Notes under the pieces: generated by a model
Databases searched by the model: none
What the model was told of the DNA's origin: nothing
Seen by the model: the letters and a program-made list of their open reading frames with translations, nothing else
Shown: piece by piece, positions 19,368 to 28,433 of the stretch
How the letters are laid out: each line of letters begins with the position of its first letter
Numbering within the stretch: the stretch's first letter is position 1
Assembly: GCA_025934775.1 (NCBI GenBank)
Contig: JAICWO010000008.1
Location: 1-64,000 of the forward strand
Origin: Gemmatimonadaceae bacterium
GTDB taxonomy: Bacteria > Gemmatimonadota > Gemmatimonadetes > Gemmatimonadales > Gemmatimonadaceae
DNA length: 64,000 bases
Reading direction: 5' to 3'
Made by a program: the position numbers and the translations under genes

Positions 19368-22133
19368 TCACCGAGCGGCGCCCGCCTTCTTCCGGCTCGC
19401 GGGCGCGTACGTCAGCGCGTCCTTCACGATGCGCGCCTGCTCCACGTCGTGGTTCGACTTGTATCCCTCGGCCGGGCTCGAACGTTCCGGGCGGCCGATG
19501 TAGCGAAGTGTAGTGACGGTGCCAACCGATGCGCGGAGCCGCGGCTGCACGTACGTCCACGGGCCCATGTTCTTGGGCTCTTCCTGCGCCCAGACCACTT
19601 CTTCCACGTTCGGGTACAGGTCGACCAGCTCGCCGATCTCGCGCGGCCATGGCGCGAGCTCCTCGACCCGGATGATCGCCACGTTTGCGGGATGCTCGCC
19701 GGCGGCAACGAGGTCGTAGTACAACTTGCCTGTGCAGAACACGAGGCGCTGGACGATGTCGCGGCGCGGCGCCGCGGTCGGATCGTCGATCACCGGCTGG
19801 AACGTGCCCGACGCGAGGTCGTCGATCGCGGACGTGGCCGCGGGAAGCCGAAGCAGCGACTTGGGCTGCATGAGCACGAGCGGCTTGCGCGGCCGCCGCG
19901 CGGCCTGGCGGCGCAGCACGTGGAAGTACTGCGCGGGCGTCGAGGGATACGCGACGACCATGTTGTCTTCCGCCGCGAGCTGGAGATAGCGCTCGAGCCG
20001 CGCGCTCGAGTGCTCCGGCCCTTGCCCTTCGTACCCGTGCGGGAGCAGCAGCACGAGGCCCGAGTCCTGGCGCCACTTGGCGCGCCCGGCCGAGATGAAC
20101 TGATCGACGATCGGCTGCGCGACGTTGGCGAAATCGCCGTACTGCGCCTCCCAGAGCACCAGCTCGTCCGGCGCCGCGACGCTGAAGCCGTACTCGAACC
20201 CGAGGACCGCGGTCTCGGAGAGCGGGCTATTATAGATCTCGAATTGCGCGCTCGCCTGCGGCAGGCGGTCGAGCGGCGTGTACGTCTCGCCCGTGTTCAC
20301 GTCGTGCAGCACGGCCTGCCGGTGCGAGAACGTGCCCCGCTCGGAATCCTGGCCGGTCATGCGGATGCTCACGCCATCGGTGAGGAGCGACGCGAACGCG
20401 AGCGCCTCGGCGTGCCCCCAGTCGATGCCGCCGTTGCCGATCGCGTCGCGGCGGCGCGGGAGCGTGCGCTGGATGGTTGGATGCAGCTTGAACGTCTGCG
20501 GCCAGGTGAGGAGCTGCTCGTTGAGCGCGATCAGGCGCTCGGCGCGCACGGCCGTCTCGACGGCCGCCGGCGCGGTCGCGGGCTCGCGCCGGCCGTCGCC
20601 GTTGGACGGATGCGCGGCGCCGCTCGCCAGCTCCTTTTTCATCGTCTGATAGATCTGCTGGAGCTCGTCCGAGACCGCCTTGTCGGCGGCCCTCACGTCG
20701 TCTTCGCTCACCACCCGCTCGCGCACGAGCCGGGCGCCCCACACCTCACGCGGCGCCGGGTGCTCCCCGATGCGCTTGTACATCAGCGGCTGCGTGAACG
20801 CGGGCTGGTCGGCCTCATTGTGGCCGTGGCGCCGATAGCCCACGAGGTCGATGAGGAAATCCTTATTGAACCGGCGCCGGTACGCGATCCCGAGCCGCAC
20901 GGCCTGGATGCACGCCTCCGCGTCGTCGGCATTCACGTGCACGACCGGGATCTCGAAGCCCTTCGCCAGGTCGCTCGCGTAATGCGTCGACCGCGCGTCG
21001 GTCGGATCGGTGGTGAAGCCGACCTGATTGTTGGCGATGATGTGCAGCGTGCCGCCCACGCGATAGCCGTTGAGCAGCGAGATGTTGAGTGTTTCAGAAA
21101 CCACGCCCTCGCCGGGGAACGACGAGTCGCCGTGCACCACGATCGGAAGCACCGCCGCTTCGTCGCGCGCGCCCGGCGCACCGCTCTTCACGCGCTGCTG
21201 CGCGCGAGCGACGCCGGCCACCACCGGATTCACCACCTCGAGATGGCTCGGATTTGGCACGAGCTCGATCGCGACCGGGCCGACGCCCGAAACGTCGCGC
21301 GAGCCCCGATAGCCCATGTGGTACTTCACGTCGCCCGTATCGCTCTCGGCGTTCGTGTCCGGGTGATGCCCCTCGAACTCCTCGAGCAGCGCACGGTAGG
21401 GTTTGCCCATCACGTGCGTGAGCACGTTGAGCCGTCCGCGGTGCGCCATGCCGATCACCACGCGCCGCGCACCGCCCTCGGCCGCGCGCGCGATCGCATC
21501 GTCGAGCATCGGCACCAGTGCATCCACGCCTTCGATCGAGAAGCGCTTCACGCTGACGTACGCCAAGCCGAGGAAGCGTTCGAGCCCGTCGACCTGCGAG
21601 AGACGCGTGAGGAGCCACTTCATGTCGGAATCCGACAGTGGTTTCGTCGCTTCGCCCGACTCGATCACCTGGTGGAACCACTCGCGCTCCGCTTCGTCGC
21701 CCAGATGGTCGAACTCGTAGCCGATCTGCCCGCAGTAATGCTCGCGCGCCCGCTGGATCACGTCGGCCGCGGTGCCGGCGTCGTCCGAGCCGAGCGCCGA
21801 TGCAGGCACCTGCTCGAGATCTGCTTCGGTGATGCCGTGAAATTCAGGCTTGAGCTCCGCCGCGCCGGGCGGCGGCGTGCCGAGCGGATCGAGTTGAACG
21901 GCGAGATGTCCGTACCGTTGGGTGTCGCCGAGGAGCGCGGCCGCGCCGGCCGCTTTGCGCAGGAGCGACGCGTCGTACGCGCCCTGGCCGGCGGTCGTGC
22001 CGGCGAGCTGCTCAGCGACGCGGAAAAATTGACGCCACGACTCGTCGACGGACGCGGCATCGCGGCGGTAGCGCTCGTACTGCTCCGCGATGTACCCGTC
22101 GTTGAAGACGCTGGTGATCGGAAGGGTGGACAT
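19368..22133 (-). CDS. sucA: 2-oxoglutarate dehydrogenase E1 component
   Basis: A 921-residue thiamine diphosphate enzyme that decarboxylates 2-oxoglutarate and transfers succinyl to the E2 lipoyl domain in the TCA cycle. The N-terminal 'YIAEQYERYRRD' segment corresponds to the E2-binding tail. The cofactor region shows 'HGDSSFPGEGVV' and 'IIANNQVGF'; other signatures are 'MAHRGRLNVL' and 'LLPHGYEGQGPEHSSAR'. Length equals the E. coli type, without the fused E2 domain of actinobacterial Kgd. sucB and lpd are not adjacent, which is unusual since sucA and sucB are normally side by side. The gene starts 46 bases after the kinase stop and ends 43 bases before the PIG-L gene. Confidence 0.95.
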   Translation of the reverse strand: MSTLPITSVFNDGYIAEQYERYRRDAASVDESWRQFFRVAEQLAGTTAGQGAYDASLLRKAAGAAALLGDTQRYGHLAVQLDPLGTPPPGAAELKPEFHGITEADLEQVPASALGSDDAGTAADVIQRAREHYCGQIGYEFDHLGDEAEREWFHQVIESGEATKPLSDSDMKWLLTRLSQVDGLERFLGLAYVSVKRFSIEGVDALVPMLDDAIARAAEGGARRVVIGMAHRGRLNVLTHVMGKPYRALLEEFEGHHPDTNAESDTGDVKYHMGYRGSRDVSGVGPVAIELVPNPSHLEVVNPVVAGVARAQQRVKSGAPGARDEAAVLPIVVHGDSSFPGEGVVSETLNISLLNGYRVGGTLHIIANNQVGFTTDPTDARSTHYASDLAKGFEIPVVHVNADDAEACIQAVRLGIAYRRRFNKDFLIDLVGYRRHGHNEADQPAFTQPLMYKRIGEHPAPREVWGARLVRERVVSEDDVRAADKAVSDELQQIYQTMKKELASGAAHPSNGDGRREPATAPAAVETAVRAERLIALNEQLLTWPQTFKLHPTIQRTLPRRRDAIGNGGIDWGHAEALAFASLLTDGVSIRMTGQDSERGTFSHRQAVLHDVNTGETYTPLDRLPQASAQFEIYNSPLSETAVLGFEYGFSVAAPDELVLWEAQYGDFANVAQPIVDQFISAGRAKWRQDSGLVLLLPHGYEGQGPEHSSARLERYLQLAAEDNMVVAYPSTPAQYFHVLRRQAARRPRKPLVLMQPKSLLRLPAATSAIDDLASGTFQPVIDDPTAAPRRDIVQRLVFCTGKLYYDLVAAGEHPANVAIIRVEELAPWPREIGELVDLYPNVEEVVWAQEEPKNMGPWTYVQPRLRASVGTVTTLRYIGRPERSSPAEGYKSNHDVEQARIVKDALTYAPASRKKAGAAR

Positions 22134-22179
22134 GATAGCGGAAATTTAATCGCCGCGACCGCCTGTGCGACGATCCGCG

Positions 22180-23595
22180 TCAGTCGTCCGCGGGCAGCAC
22201 GAGCGTGAACGCCGATCCCTTGCTCGGCTCGGACTCCACCTCGATTCGGCCGCCCAGCATGTCCGCGATGCGCCGCGAGATGTACAGTCCCAGCCCCGTC
22301 CCGCCGTGGCGCCGGGTCAGGCCGGTATCGAGCTGGGTGAAGGGGAGGAACAGCCGCTCCAGATCGCGCTGCGCGATCCCGATTCCGGTGTCGCGAACCG
22401 TGAATCGGACATCGCCGTTGGTGCGCGACAGCTCGAGCCGCACCTCGCCCGTGTCCGTGAACTTCACCGCATTACCGGCCATGTTCACGAGAATCTGCCG
22501 GATCTTGTCGACATCGCTGGTCATCCGAATCGCGGCATCCGGCACGACGACGTGAAACGCGAGGTGCTTCTGTCGCGCCAGCGGCTCGATCACGGCCGCC
22601 GTTGCCTGCACGAGATCGGCGGCGAGGAAATCGGTGGGCCGCAGCGTCTCGCGCCCTTCGTCGAGGCTCGAGAATGTGAGCAATTCCTCGATCACCGACG
22701 CGAGGTGGTGCGTCACGGAGCGCATGCGCTCGAGCACATCGCGCTGGCCCTCGGAGAGCGGACCGATCACCTGATCGGCCAGGAGCTCCTCGTAGCCGGC
22801 GAGCGCGGTGAGCGGCGTGCGCAGCTCGTGAGAAACGGTCGCGAGAAATCGGCCTTTCGCGCGATCCGCCGCCTGCGCCTGCTCGAGAAGCTCCGCTTTC
22901 CACAAGGCGACGGCGGCGTAGTCGGCGATGACTCGCAGCCGCGCAAACTCCCGGGACGAAAAGGGCTCCGCACCGGAGCGTCGCGTCACGACGATCACGC
23001 CGAGTATGACGTCGTGCGCGATGAGCGGCGCCAGCAGCATTGGTCCGATTTCGAGATCGGGCGCGACTTGCATCAGCGGCCGCCGGCTGTCGCTGAAGTT
23101 CTCGATCGCCACGATGTCGCGCGTCCGGAGCACTTCGCGCGCGAGCGAGCCGGAAAGCGGAAACCGTCGGCCGCGCGCAATTGCGAGCACGCCGAGCGCC
23201 GCCACGAGCTCGCCCTCGTTCGCGATCGCCTTGAGGACACCGCCGCCGTCGCCGCCCGTCTGGCGGTCCGCGGCGTCACAGAGCAGCTCGAGCAGCCGGT
23301 TCGTGTCCGTCTCGCCCGCCATGCGGCGCGCAAGCTCGCGCAGCGACGCGGTCTGATCCAGCGTCTCGAGATCGGCGAGGCCGAGCGTCAGCCGTCCATC
23401 GGCGTCGCGACACACCTCGATGCTCAGTGCGCGCTCCGCGGGATCGTGCACGACGAGACGGCGCGTGGCGCCGTCGCGCCGCGTGATCTCGAGCGCGTCG
23501 AGTACGCGGTCCGCCGGGAAGAACGCACGCGCGGCGTCCTCGTCCCGGGCGGGCGTCAGCCGAGCTGGGCGACCGGCGGAATCGTCCCGGACCAC
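22180..23595 (-). CDS. GAF-domain sensor histidine kinase
   Basis: A soluble kinase of about 471 residues. A GAF domain (about 75-205) with 'LRELARRMAGETDTNRLLEL' precedes it. The dimerisation H-box 'TVSHELRTPLTALAG' (His near residue 245) and an ATPase domain with 'NMAGNAVKF', 'DTGIGI' and 'HGGTGLGLYISRRIAD' follow. The C-terminus ends at the ATPase domain. GTG 23595 is the likeliest start because it lies within the end of the upstream receiver gene (40-base overlap) and further extension upstream only re-reads that gene out of frame. The immediate partner is probably the degenerate receiver. There are no membrane segments, so an intracellular ligand is likely. Confidence 0.85.
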   Translation of the reverse strand: MVRDDSAGRPARLTPARDEDAARAFFPADRVLDALEITRRDGATRRLVVHDPAERALSIEVCRDADGRLTLGLADLETLDQTASLRELARRMAGETDTNRLLELLCDAADRQTGGDGGGVLKAIANEGELVAALGVLAIARGRRFPLSGSLAREVLRTRDIVAIENFSDSRRPLMQVAPDLEIGPMLLAPLIAHDVILGVIVVTRRSGAEPFSSREFARLRVIADYAAVALWKAELLEQAQAADRAKGRFLATVSHELRTPLTALAGYEELLADQVIGPLSEGQRDVLERMRSVTHHLASVIEELLTFSSLDEGRETLRPTDFLAADLVQATAAVIEPLARQKHLAFHVVVPDAAIRMTSDVDKIRQILVNMAGNAVKFTDTGEVRLELSRTNGDVRFTVRDTGIGIAQRDLERLFLPFTQLDTGLTRRHGGTGLGLYISRRIADMLGGRIEVESEPSKGSAFTLVLPADD

Positions 23596-23984
23596 GGCAG
23601 CGTGTCGGGCGGATTGATGCCGCCGGCGCGCTTCCGGCGCACGGCCGCGAACAGGCGCTGCGCGTTCGTCCGATCGAGCGTCGGCAAGTACAGAAAACCG
23701 GCAACGCCATTCACATCGGCGAGATGCGCTTCGCCCGGATGACGCGTCATGCTCACCGCGATGATCGGCACGGTGGACATCACTGGGTCGGATTCCCAAC
23801 TCGACAGCGGCACGGTCGCGAGCAGATCATAGTCGCAGATCACCGCCTCGGCCTCCGTGGCGCGGATCTGTTCCTCGATCTCTCCGAGGCCGACGCACGG
23901 CGACGCATCGAGCCCGAGCTTCTCGAAAAACCGGCAGAGATGCTCGCTCAAATACTGGTGTCGTCCAATGCACAACACTCGCAT
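23556..23984 (-). CDS. Stand-alone degenerate receiver (pseudo-receiver) protein
   Basis: A 142-residue protein with the alternating hydrophobic strand/helix pattern of a CheY fold. The ATG at 23984 starts 'MRVLCIGRHQYLSEH'. The N-terminal acidic pair expected after strand 1 is absent (RH instead of DD). An Asp occurs at the acceptor position in 'AVICDYDLL', and the conserved Lys after strand 5 is replaced ('YLPTLD'). It is therefore probably not phosphorylated in the normal way and may be a docking or ligand-gated module. The gene overlaps the GAF kinase gene by 40 bases, indicating coupled expression. The C-terminal tail is proline-rich. Confidence 0.7.
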   Translation of the reverse strand: MRVLCIGRHQYLSEHLCRFFEKLGLDASPCVGLGEIEEQIRATEAEAVICDYDLLATVPLSSWESDPVMSTVPIIAVSMTRHPGEAHLADVNGVAGFLYLPTLDRTNAQRLFAAVRRKRAGGINPPDTLPWSGTIPPVAQLG

Positions 23985-24122
23985 GCGGGGAATATACCGC
24001 AGGCGCGCGCGGTTGTTCAGAGGTCGGCGCGCACGGCGCGAGCGTGACGCCAATCACGTGTGAGAGCTGGTGCTCGGTTCGAGTGAAGGTTTGGCACCGG
24101 AAAGACGGAAGCTCGAGCCGGC

Positions 24123-26195
24123 TCACACGGCTTCCAGCGACGCTCCAAACTCCTCCGCCGTGCGCGGCCGGCGATCGCGATCTCGCGACAGGGCGCCCAG
24201 CACGAGATCCGAGAGTGCCGCCGGAATATCCGGCTGAATCTCGCGTGGCGGACGCGGCGTGTCCTCGAGCACACGCGTGATCAACGTGATGGGCGTGTCC
24301 GCAACGTGCGGCAGCCGGCCGGTGAGACACTCGTACAGCACCGCGCCGGCGGCGTAGAGATCCGCCCGCGCGTCGATGTCGTCGCCGAGCAGCTGTTCCG
24401 GCGCCATGTACTCCGGCGTGCCGACCACCATGCCCGCTTGCGTGTATCCGCTGGTGCGCTGCGCCAGGCGCGCGATGCCGAAGTCCATCACCTTGAGCAC
24501 ACCGTCGGGCTGCACGACCATGTTTTGCGGTTTGACATCGCGGTGAATGATCCCCTCGTCGTGCGCAACCTCGAGCGCGCGGCACAACTGCTTGCCGATC
24601 GACAGCACGACGGACACCGGGAGCCTCTCGCGCGACACGATGAGCTCCTTGAGCGGCTTCCCGTCCACGAACTCCATCGTGATGAAATACACGCCGCCGG
24701 TTTCGCCAAGGTCGTATGTTCGCACCACGTTTCGATGGGCGATCTTGCGCGCGAGCTTGATCTCCGTCTTGAACCGGTCGAGCGCGCTCGCGTCCTGCCG
24801 CACCACGTCGGGCTTGAGCGTCTTGATCGCGATCACTTCGCCGAGCTCGCGGTCGCTCGCCTTGTAGACCATCCCCATGCCGCCCACGCCGAGCACGGAT
24901 TTGATCTCGTAGCGCGAGGCGAGGGTTTGGCCCGGCTCGAGCACCGCGGCGCCGCCCATCGCCTGTTGCATCGTCGGCGTGATCGCTTGCAGCGGCAGCG
25001 TGCGGCCGCCAGTCGGGCTTTGCAGGAACTCGACGAGCGCCTGCTTCTCGCGGAGATCGGCGAGCAGCCGGTTGAACGCCGCCGCGAGCACGCCGATCTC
25101 GTCGCCGCTCGCGGCAGGAATGTCCGCGGCGTAGTCGCCTTGGCTCGCGCGCCGCGCCGCCGCCGCGAGCGCGCTCACCGGCCGCACGATCTGCCGCGAG
25201 ATCGCGAGCGAGAGCAGGAACGCGAGCAGGAGTCCCGCCGCACCGGTCGCGAGCAGCGTGTTTCGCAATTTGTAATAGCCGGCGAGCTCCTCGTCCTTGT
25301 CCCGCAGCGCGACGAATCCGCCGACCTCGTTCCCGCCGGCGCTCAGCGCGGCGACGCGTTGCCCCACGTAGCGGGTGCCGTTCAGCGTGATCTCTTTGCG
25401 ATCGCCCATCGCCATCATCATGGCTTGGTCGACCCGCATGCTGTCGCCGTTCGGCGCCATCATCGATCGCTCGATCGCCGGCTCGAGCTGCGCCATCGAG
25501 CCGAGCTTCCGCGGCGCGAGCGCGAGAATCGGCGCGCCGTGCTGCGGAATGACGTAGAAGATCAATTCGCTGCCGGTCTCCTTCCCGATCGCGGCCGCGA
25601 CGCTGTCGTTGATCTTGTCCAGCGCCATCAACACGCCGGTCAGCGAGCTCCCCGCGCCGGTGATCGGCACCGCGACGGCTTGCGCGATCATCGAGTCCGA
25701 TACGGCGAAGCCCTGCGTCTCCTGCCCTTGCAACGCGCCGGCGATCAGTGGGCTCTGTGCCACCGACACGTGCGCGACCGCGGGGTTGTCGCTGCGCGCG
25801 AGCACGGTGCCTTGATCGTCGATGATCTGCGTCCACGAGGCGTGAAGCGCGCTGTCCGCGACCACCGACTGGTCGTACAACGACGCCGTGTCGCCCGACG
25901 CCTTCCCCGCGTCCACCCCCGATCGAAATCCGACCTGCTCCGCGAACAGACGCGCGGTGCTCAGCATGCCCGTGCGCTGCTGCAGCAACATGTCGTTGAT
26001 GCGCGCGTTGGTCTGATCGAGACCGGACTGAATCGCGCGATCGGCGTTGTTCGACGCGACGATCGACGCCGCGGCGAGCGTCACCGCGAGCACCACGATC
26101 ACCACCACAGCGGTGCCGAGGAAAATGCGCCACGCCAGTCCCATCGTCGGCGACTCGGCCGTCAACGCCCCTGCCTCAGTAGATGTCGCCGCCAT
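24123..26195 (-). CDS. Membrane Ser/Thr protein kinase with N-terminal periplasmic sensor and HAMP
   Basis: A 690-residue kinase. The first membrane helix is at about 20-46, followed by a large periplasmic region (about 47-325) resembling a double-Cache sensor. A second helix ('LLATGAAGLLLAFLLSLAI') leads to a HAMP-like linker with 'IVRPVSALAAAARRASQGD'. The Hanks-type kinase domain fills the C-terminus from about residue 428: Gly-loop 'LGVGGMGMVY', catalytic loop 'HRDVKPQN', 'DFG' and 'GTPEYMAPEQ'. This is the reverse of the PknB layout (kinase first, sensor outside last) and copies the architecture of a sensor histidine kinase or chemoreceptor. ATG 26195 is chosen over a longer form since it overlaps the upstream stop by only 20 bases. 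Signal and targets are unknown. Confidence 0.85.
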   Translation of the reverse strand: MAATSTEAGALTAESPTMGLAWRIFLGTAVVVIVVLAVTLAAASIVASNNADRAIQSGLDQTNARINDMLLQQRTGMLSTARLFAEQVGFRSGVDAGKASGDTASLYDQSVVADSALHASWTQIIDDQGTVLARSDNPAVAHVSVAQSPLIAGALQGQETQGFAVSDSMIAQAVAVPITGAGSSLTGVLMALDKINDSVAAAIGKETGSELIFYVIPQHGAPILALAPRKLGSMAQLEPAIERSMMAPNGDSMRVDQAMMMAMGDRKEITLNGTRYVGQRVAALSAGGNEVGGFVALRDKDEELAGYYKLRNTLLATGAAGLLLAFLLSLAISRQIVRPVSALAAAARRASQGDYAADIPAASGDEIGVLAAAFNRLLADLREKQALVEFLQSPTGGRTLPLQAITPTMQQAMGGAAVLEPGQTLASRYEIKSVLGVGGMGMVYKASDRELGEVIAIKTLKPDVVRQDASALDRFKTEIKLARKIAHRNVVRTYDLGETGGVYFITMEFVDGKPLKELIVSRERLPVSVVLSIGKQLCRALEVAHDEGIIHRDVKPQNMVVQPDGVLKVMDFGIARLAQRTSGYTQAGMVVGTPEYMAPEQLLGDDIDARADLYAAGAVLYECLTGRLPHVADTPITLITRVLEDTPRPPREIQPDIPAALSDLVLGALSRDRDRRPRTAEEFGASLEAV

Positions 26196-26853
26196 TCGCG
26201 TAGTCTTTTCCGAACTTGTTTTTGTGCTGCACGTACTTGTAGCCGCGCGCATCGAGCTCGTATTTCAATCCGTCGAGGCCTGTGGCGGGAACGACGATGT
26301 CCTCGGTGCGCTCGCCGCCGCGATCGTGCCAGATGTGAATCGTGTATTTGCCCGCCGGCACCTTCTCGATAGCCCAGCGTCCGTCGTCGCCCGCTTGCGT
26401 GAAGTACGGCGTGTGCACGGCGATCACGAACGCCGTCATGCGCGGGTGCACGTTGCAGTAAATCGGGTACACGCCCGCCGCCTTGAAGACGTTGTCGCGC
26501 GTCTTGCCTTTGCCGTACGACTCCGTGTCGAAGGGACCCTGCGGCGCCTTGGAGAAGGCGTTGTGGTTGAACGGATCCTGGTTCGGAAACACGACCTTGC
26601 TTCCATCGGTAATCACGCGAACGCGCGGCGCGAATTGGCGCGCCTGGAGCGCGATCGAGGTATTCGTCGCCGGCAGCTTGCCTTTGTAGCCGCCAACCGG
26701 CTCGAGATACACGACCGTGTTCGCCAAGTCCTCGGTCTTCTCGCCGGAGCGTTCCTGGATCGCGATCTGTCCGGCGACCCCGCCCTGCGCGCGAAGCCCG
26801 TGCGGCGTGACGGTGACGATCAGCGCGAAGCCCAACACACTGCGAAGTTTCAT
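26176..26853 (-). CDS. Exported cupredoxin-like/carboxypeptidase-regulatory protein
   Basis: A 225-residue protein with a signal peptide (residues 1-21, ending 'GLRAQ'). The first region (about 25-150) reads as a cupredoxin fold with a possible copper site formed by the His in 'FNHNAFS', Cys and His in 'YCNVHPRMTAFV' and the nearby Met. A short carboxypeptidase-regulatory-like strand set follows ('GRWAIEKVPAGKYTIHIWHD'). Such proteins occur in electron transfer or methylamine-type clusters. It overlaps the Ser/Thr kinase gene by 20 bases, suggesting a shared transcript and possibly a role as the kinase's envelope partner, though that is inference only. Confidence 0.75.
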   Translation of the reverse strand: MKLRSVLGFALIVTVTPHGLRAQGGVAGQIAIQERSGEKTEDLANTVVYLEPVGGYKGKLPATNTSIALQARQFAPRVRVITDGSKVVFPNQDPFNHNAFSKAPQGPFDTESYGKGKTRDNVFKAAGVYPIYCNVHPRMTAFVIAVHTPYFTQAGDDGRWAIEKVPAGKYTIHIWHDRGGERTEDIVVPATGLDGLKYELDARGYKYVQHKNKFGKDYANGGDIY

Positions 26854-27035
26854 GGCACAACAGTTGGATGCCGCTACCAGACCGTCAAGGGCGAGAACGC
26901 CGCAGGGAGCGACAATTAAAAGACGCTCATGCGATCCAGCCGCGGCACGCCATCCCGGGCAAAGCGAGAGATCCACCGGCTGCCCTGGCGCACTTCTCGC
27001 GGACTCGCGAGCAACACCGACCGCCGGAATTCATC

Positions 27036-27530
27036 ATGCACAGAACCATCCTTGCCGTTGCCGCGCTCTCCTTCGCCGTCGCCCCATCCGCCCGCGCGCA
27101 GCTCCCGATCCCGAGCGTCGCCCTCGTCGGCGGCGTCTCGCACTACGATCTCTCCGGCTCGAGCGGTAGCACGCCGATCGGTGCGGTGCGCGTCGACATT
27201 CCGGTCGTCGTTGCGGTTGTCGAAGGAAGCCTCGCCGCGTTCCGGCCGCAGGACGGTGGATCGGCGCACACGTACATCATCCCCGAAGCGCAGCTCCAGT
27301 GGCAGCTCTTCCCGACCATCGTTCGCCCGTACGTCGGTGCGGGACTCGGCTGGTTCAAGAGCATCAGCGGATCGAGTCCGCACGGGAACGATCTCACGAC
27401 GTCGCTCTCCGCCGGTGTGCGCGTGGGCGTGCCGCTCTTTCCAATCAGCGGGCGCGCCGAGGTCCGCGTGCGCGGCGTTGGTGGTCTGAGCGATCACACC
27501 ACCGAGTGGACGATCGGCGGAAGCTGGTAG
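27036..27530 (+). CDS. Small outer-membrane beta-barrel protein
   Basis: A 164-residue protein with a clear signal peptide (residues 1-22, 'SARAQ' cleavage). Alternating hydrophobic/polar strands follow, with Gly and aromatic residues ('YVGAGLGWFKSISG', 'SAGVRVGVPLFP') typical of eight-stranded OmpA/OmpX-like barrels. ATG 27036 begins the signal peptide. No specific function can be read. It stands alone on the plus strand, divergent from the cupredoxin gene; the 182-base spacer contains an AT-rich spot near 26905 but no clear promoter hexamers. It is followed by the SDR gene, probably as a separate unit. Confidence 0.65.
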   Translation: MHRTILAVAALSFAVAPSARAQLPIPSVALVGGVSHYDLSGSSGSTPIGAVRVDIPVVVAVVEGSLAAFRPQDGGSAHTYIIPEAQLQWQLFPTIVRPYVGAGLGWFKSISGSSPHGNDLTTSLSAGVRVGVPLFPISGRAEVRVRGVGGLSDHTTEWTIGGSW

Positions 27531-27537
27531 TCGGACT

Positions 27538-27551
27538 GGAAAGCGCTTCCC
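27538..27551. promoter_or_regulatory. LacI-type operator-like palindrome
   Basis: GGAAAGCGCTTCCC is a near-palindrome (one mismatched pair) centred on GCGC, the form of many LacI-family sugar-repressor operators. It lies 49 bases upstream of the SDR start. No LacI-family gene is in the window, so this is only a candidate. Confidence 0.3.
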
Positions 27552-27599
27552 GAGGCGGCGATACTCGTCGCATTCACGATTCATCTCACTCGGGAGGCC

Positions 27600-28430
27600 G
27601 TGTTGGCAGGCTCTGATCCAACGGCATCGTTCGATCTCACTGGCAAAACCGCCGTCGTAACGGGCGGCTACGGCGTCATTGGCGGAACGCTCGCGACCGG
27701 TCTCGCTGCCGCCGGAGCGCGCGTCGCCATCTTGGGCCGCAGCAAGGACGCCGCCGAGTCGAAGACCGCGGAGCTCCGCCGCGGGGGCGCCGATGCGCTG
27801 TCCATCGTCGGCGACGTCCTCGACGAGCGCGCGATGCGCGACGCATCCGCCGCACTTATTGCTGCATGGGGCCCGCCCGACATTCTCGTCAACGCCGCCG
27901 GCGGCAACGTCGCGCGCGCACGCAACGACGGCCGCAGCATCTTCGAGGTGCCGCTCGACGCGTTCGACGAAGCGTTGCGCCTCAATCTGCACGGCACCGT
28001 GATCCCGACACACGTGTTCGCGGAAACGATGGCCGATCGCGGCTCCGGCTCCATCGTGAACATCTCGTCGATGGCCGCGCTCCAGGCGCTGAGCGGCGTG
28101 CTTGGCTACTCAGTAGCCAAGGCTGGCATCGACAACTACACGCGGTGGATGGCCGTGGAGCTCGCGCGCAAGCACGGCGACGGGATTCGCGTGAACGCGA
28201 TCGCGCCCGGCTTCTTTCTCTCCACGCAAAATCGCGCCGTGCTCGTGCGCGACGACGGCAGCCCGACGCCTCGCGCGCGGACGATCGTCGACCGCACGCC
28301 GATGAGCCGGTTCGGCCGGCCCGAAGAGCTGATCGGCGCCGTGCAGTGGCTCGCCAGCGACGCGGCGTCGTTCGTCACCGGCGTGGTGATCCCGATCGAC
28401 GGCGGTTTTAGTGCGTTTAGCGGTGTTTAG
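27600..28430 (+). CDS. SDR oxidoreductase, fructuronate reductase (D-mannonate oxidoreductase) type
   Basis: A 276-residue short-chain dehydrogenase. The cofactor motif 'TGGYGVIGG' is at about residues 21-29, 'NAAGG' lies mid-protein, the catalytic Ser is in 'ISSMAAL' and the Tyr/Lys pair in 'GYSVAKAG'. The long insert 'FFLSTQNRAVLVRDDGSPT' and total length match the SDR group that includes UxuB-type D-mannonate oxidoreductases, which reduce fructuronate to mannonate in glucuronate breakdown. Gluconate 5-dehydrogenase is the main alternative. GTG 27600 follows GGGAGG closely; TTG 27603 is possible. Its position at the head of the xylan locus fits use of glucuronate side chains. Confidence 0.75.
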   Translation: MLAGSDPTASFDLTGKTAVVTGGYGVIGGTLATGLAAAGARVAILGRSKDAAESKTAELRRGGADALSIVGDVLDERAMRDASAALIAAWGPPDILVNAAGGNVARARNDGRSIFEVPLDAFDEALRLNLHGTVIPTHVFAETMADRGSGSIVNISSMAALQALSGVLGYSVAKAGIDNYTRWMAVELARKHGDGIRVNAIAPGFFLSTQNRAVLVRDDGSPTPRARTIVDRTPMSRFGRPEELIGAVQWLASDAASFVTGVVIPIDGGFSAFSGV

Positions 28431-28433
28431 TGC

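Noticed and set aside
19164-22208. Plus-strand open frame of about 1014 codons opposite sucA
   Set aside because: Antisense to a strongly conserved enzyme; composition is that of a mirror frame.
23596-23799. Longer N-terminus for the GAF kinase
   Set aside because: The extra 68 codons are an out-of-frame reading of the receiver gene and show no domain pattern.
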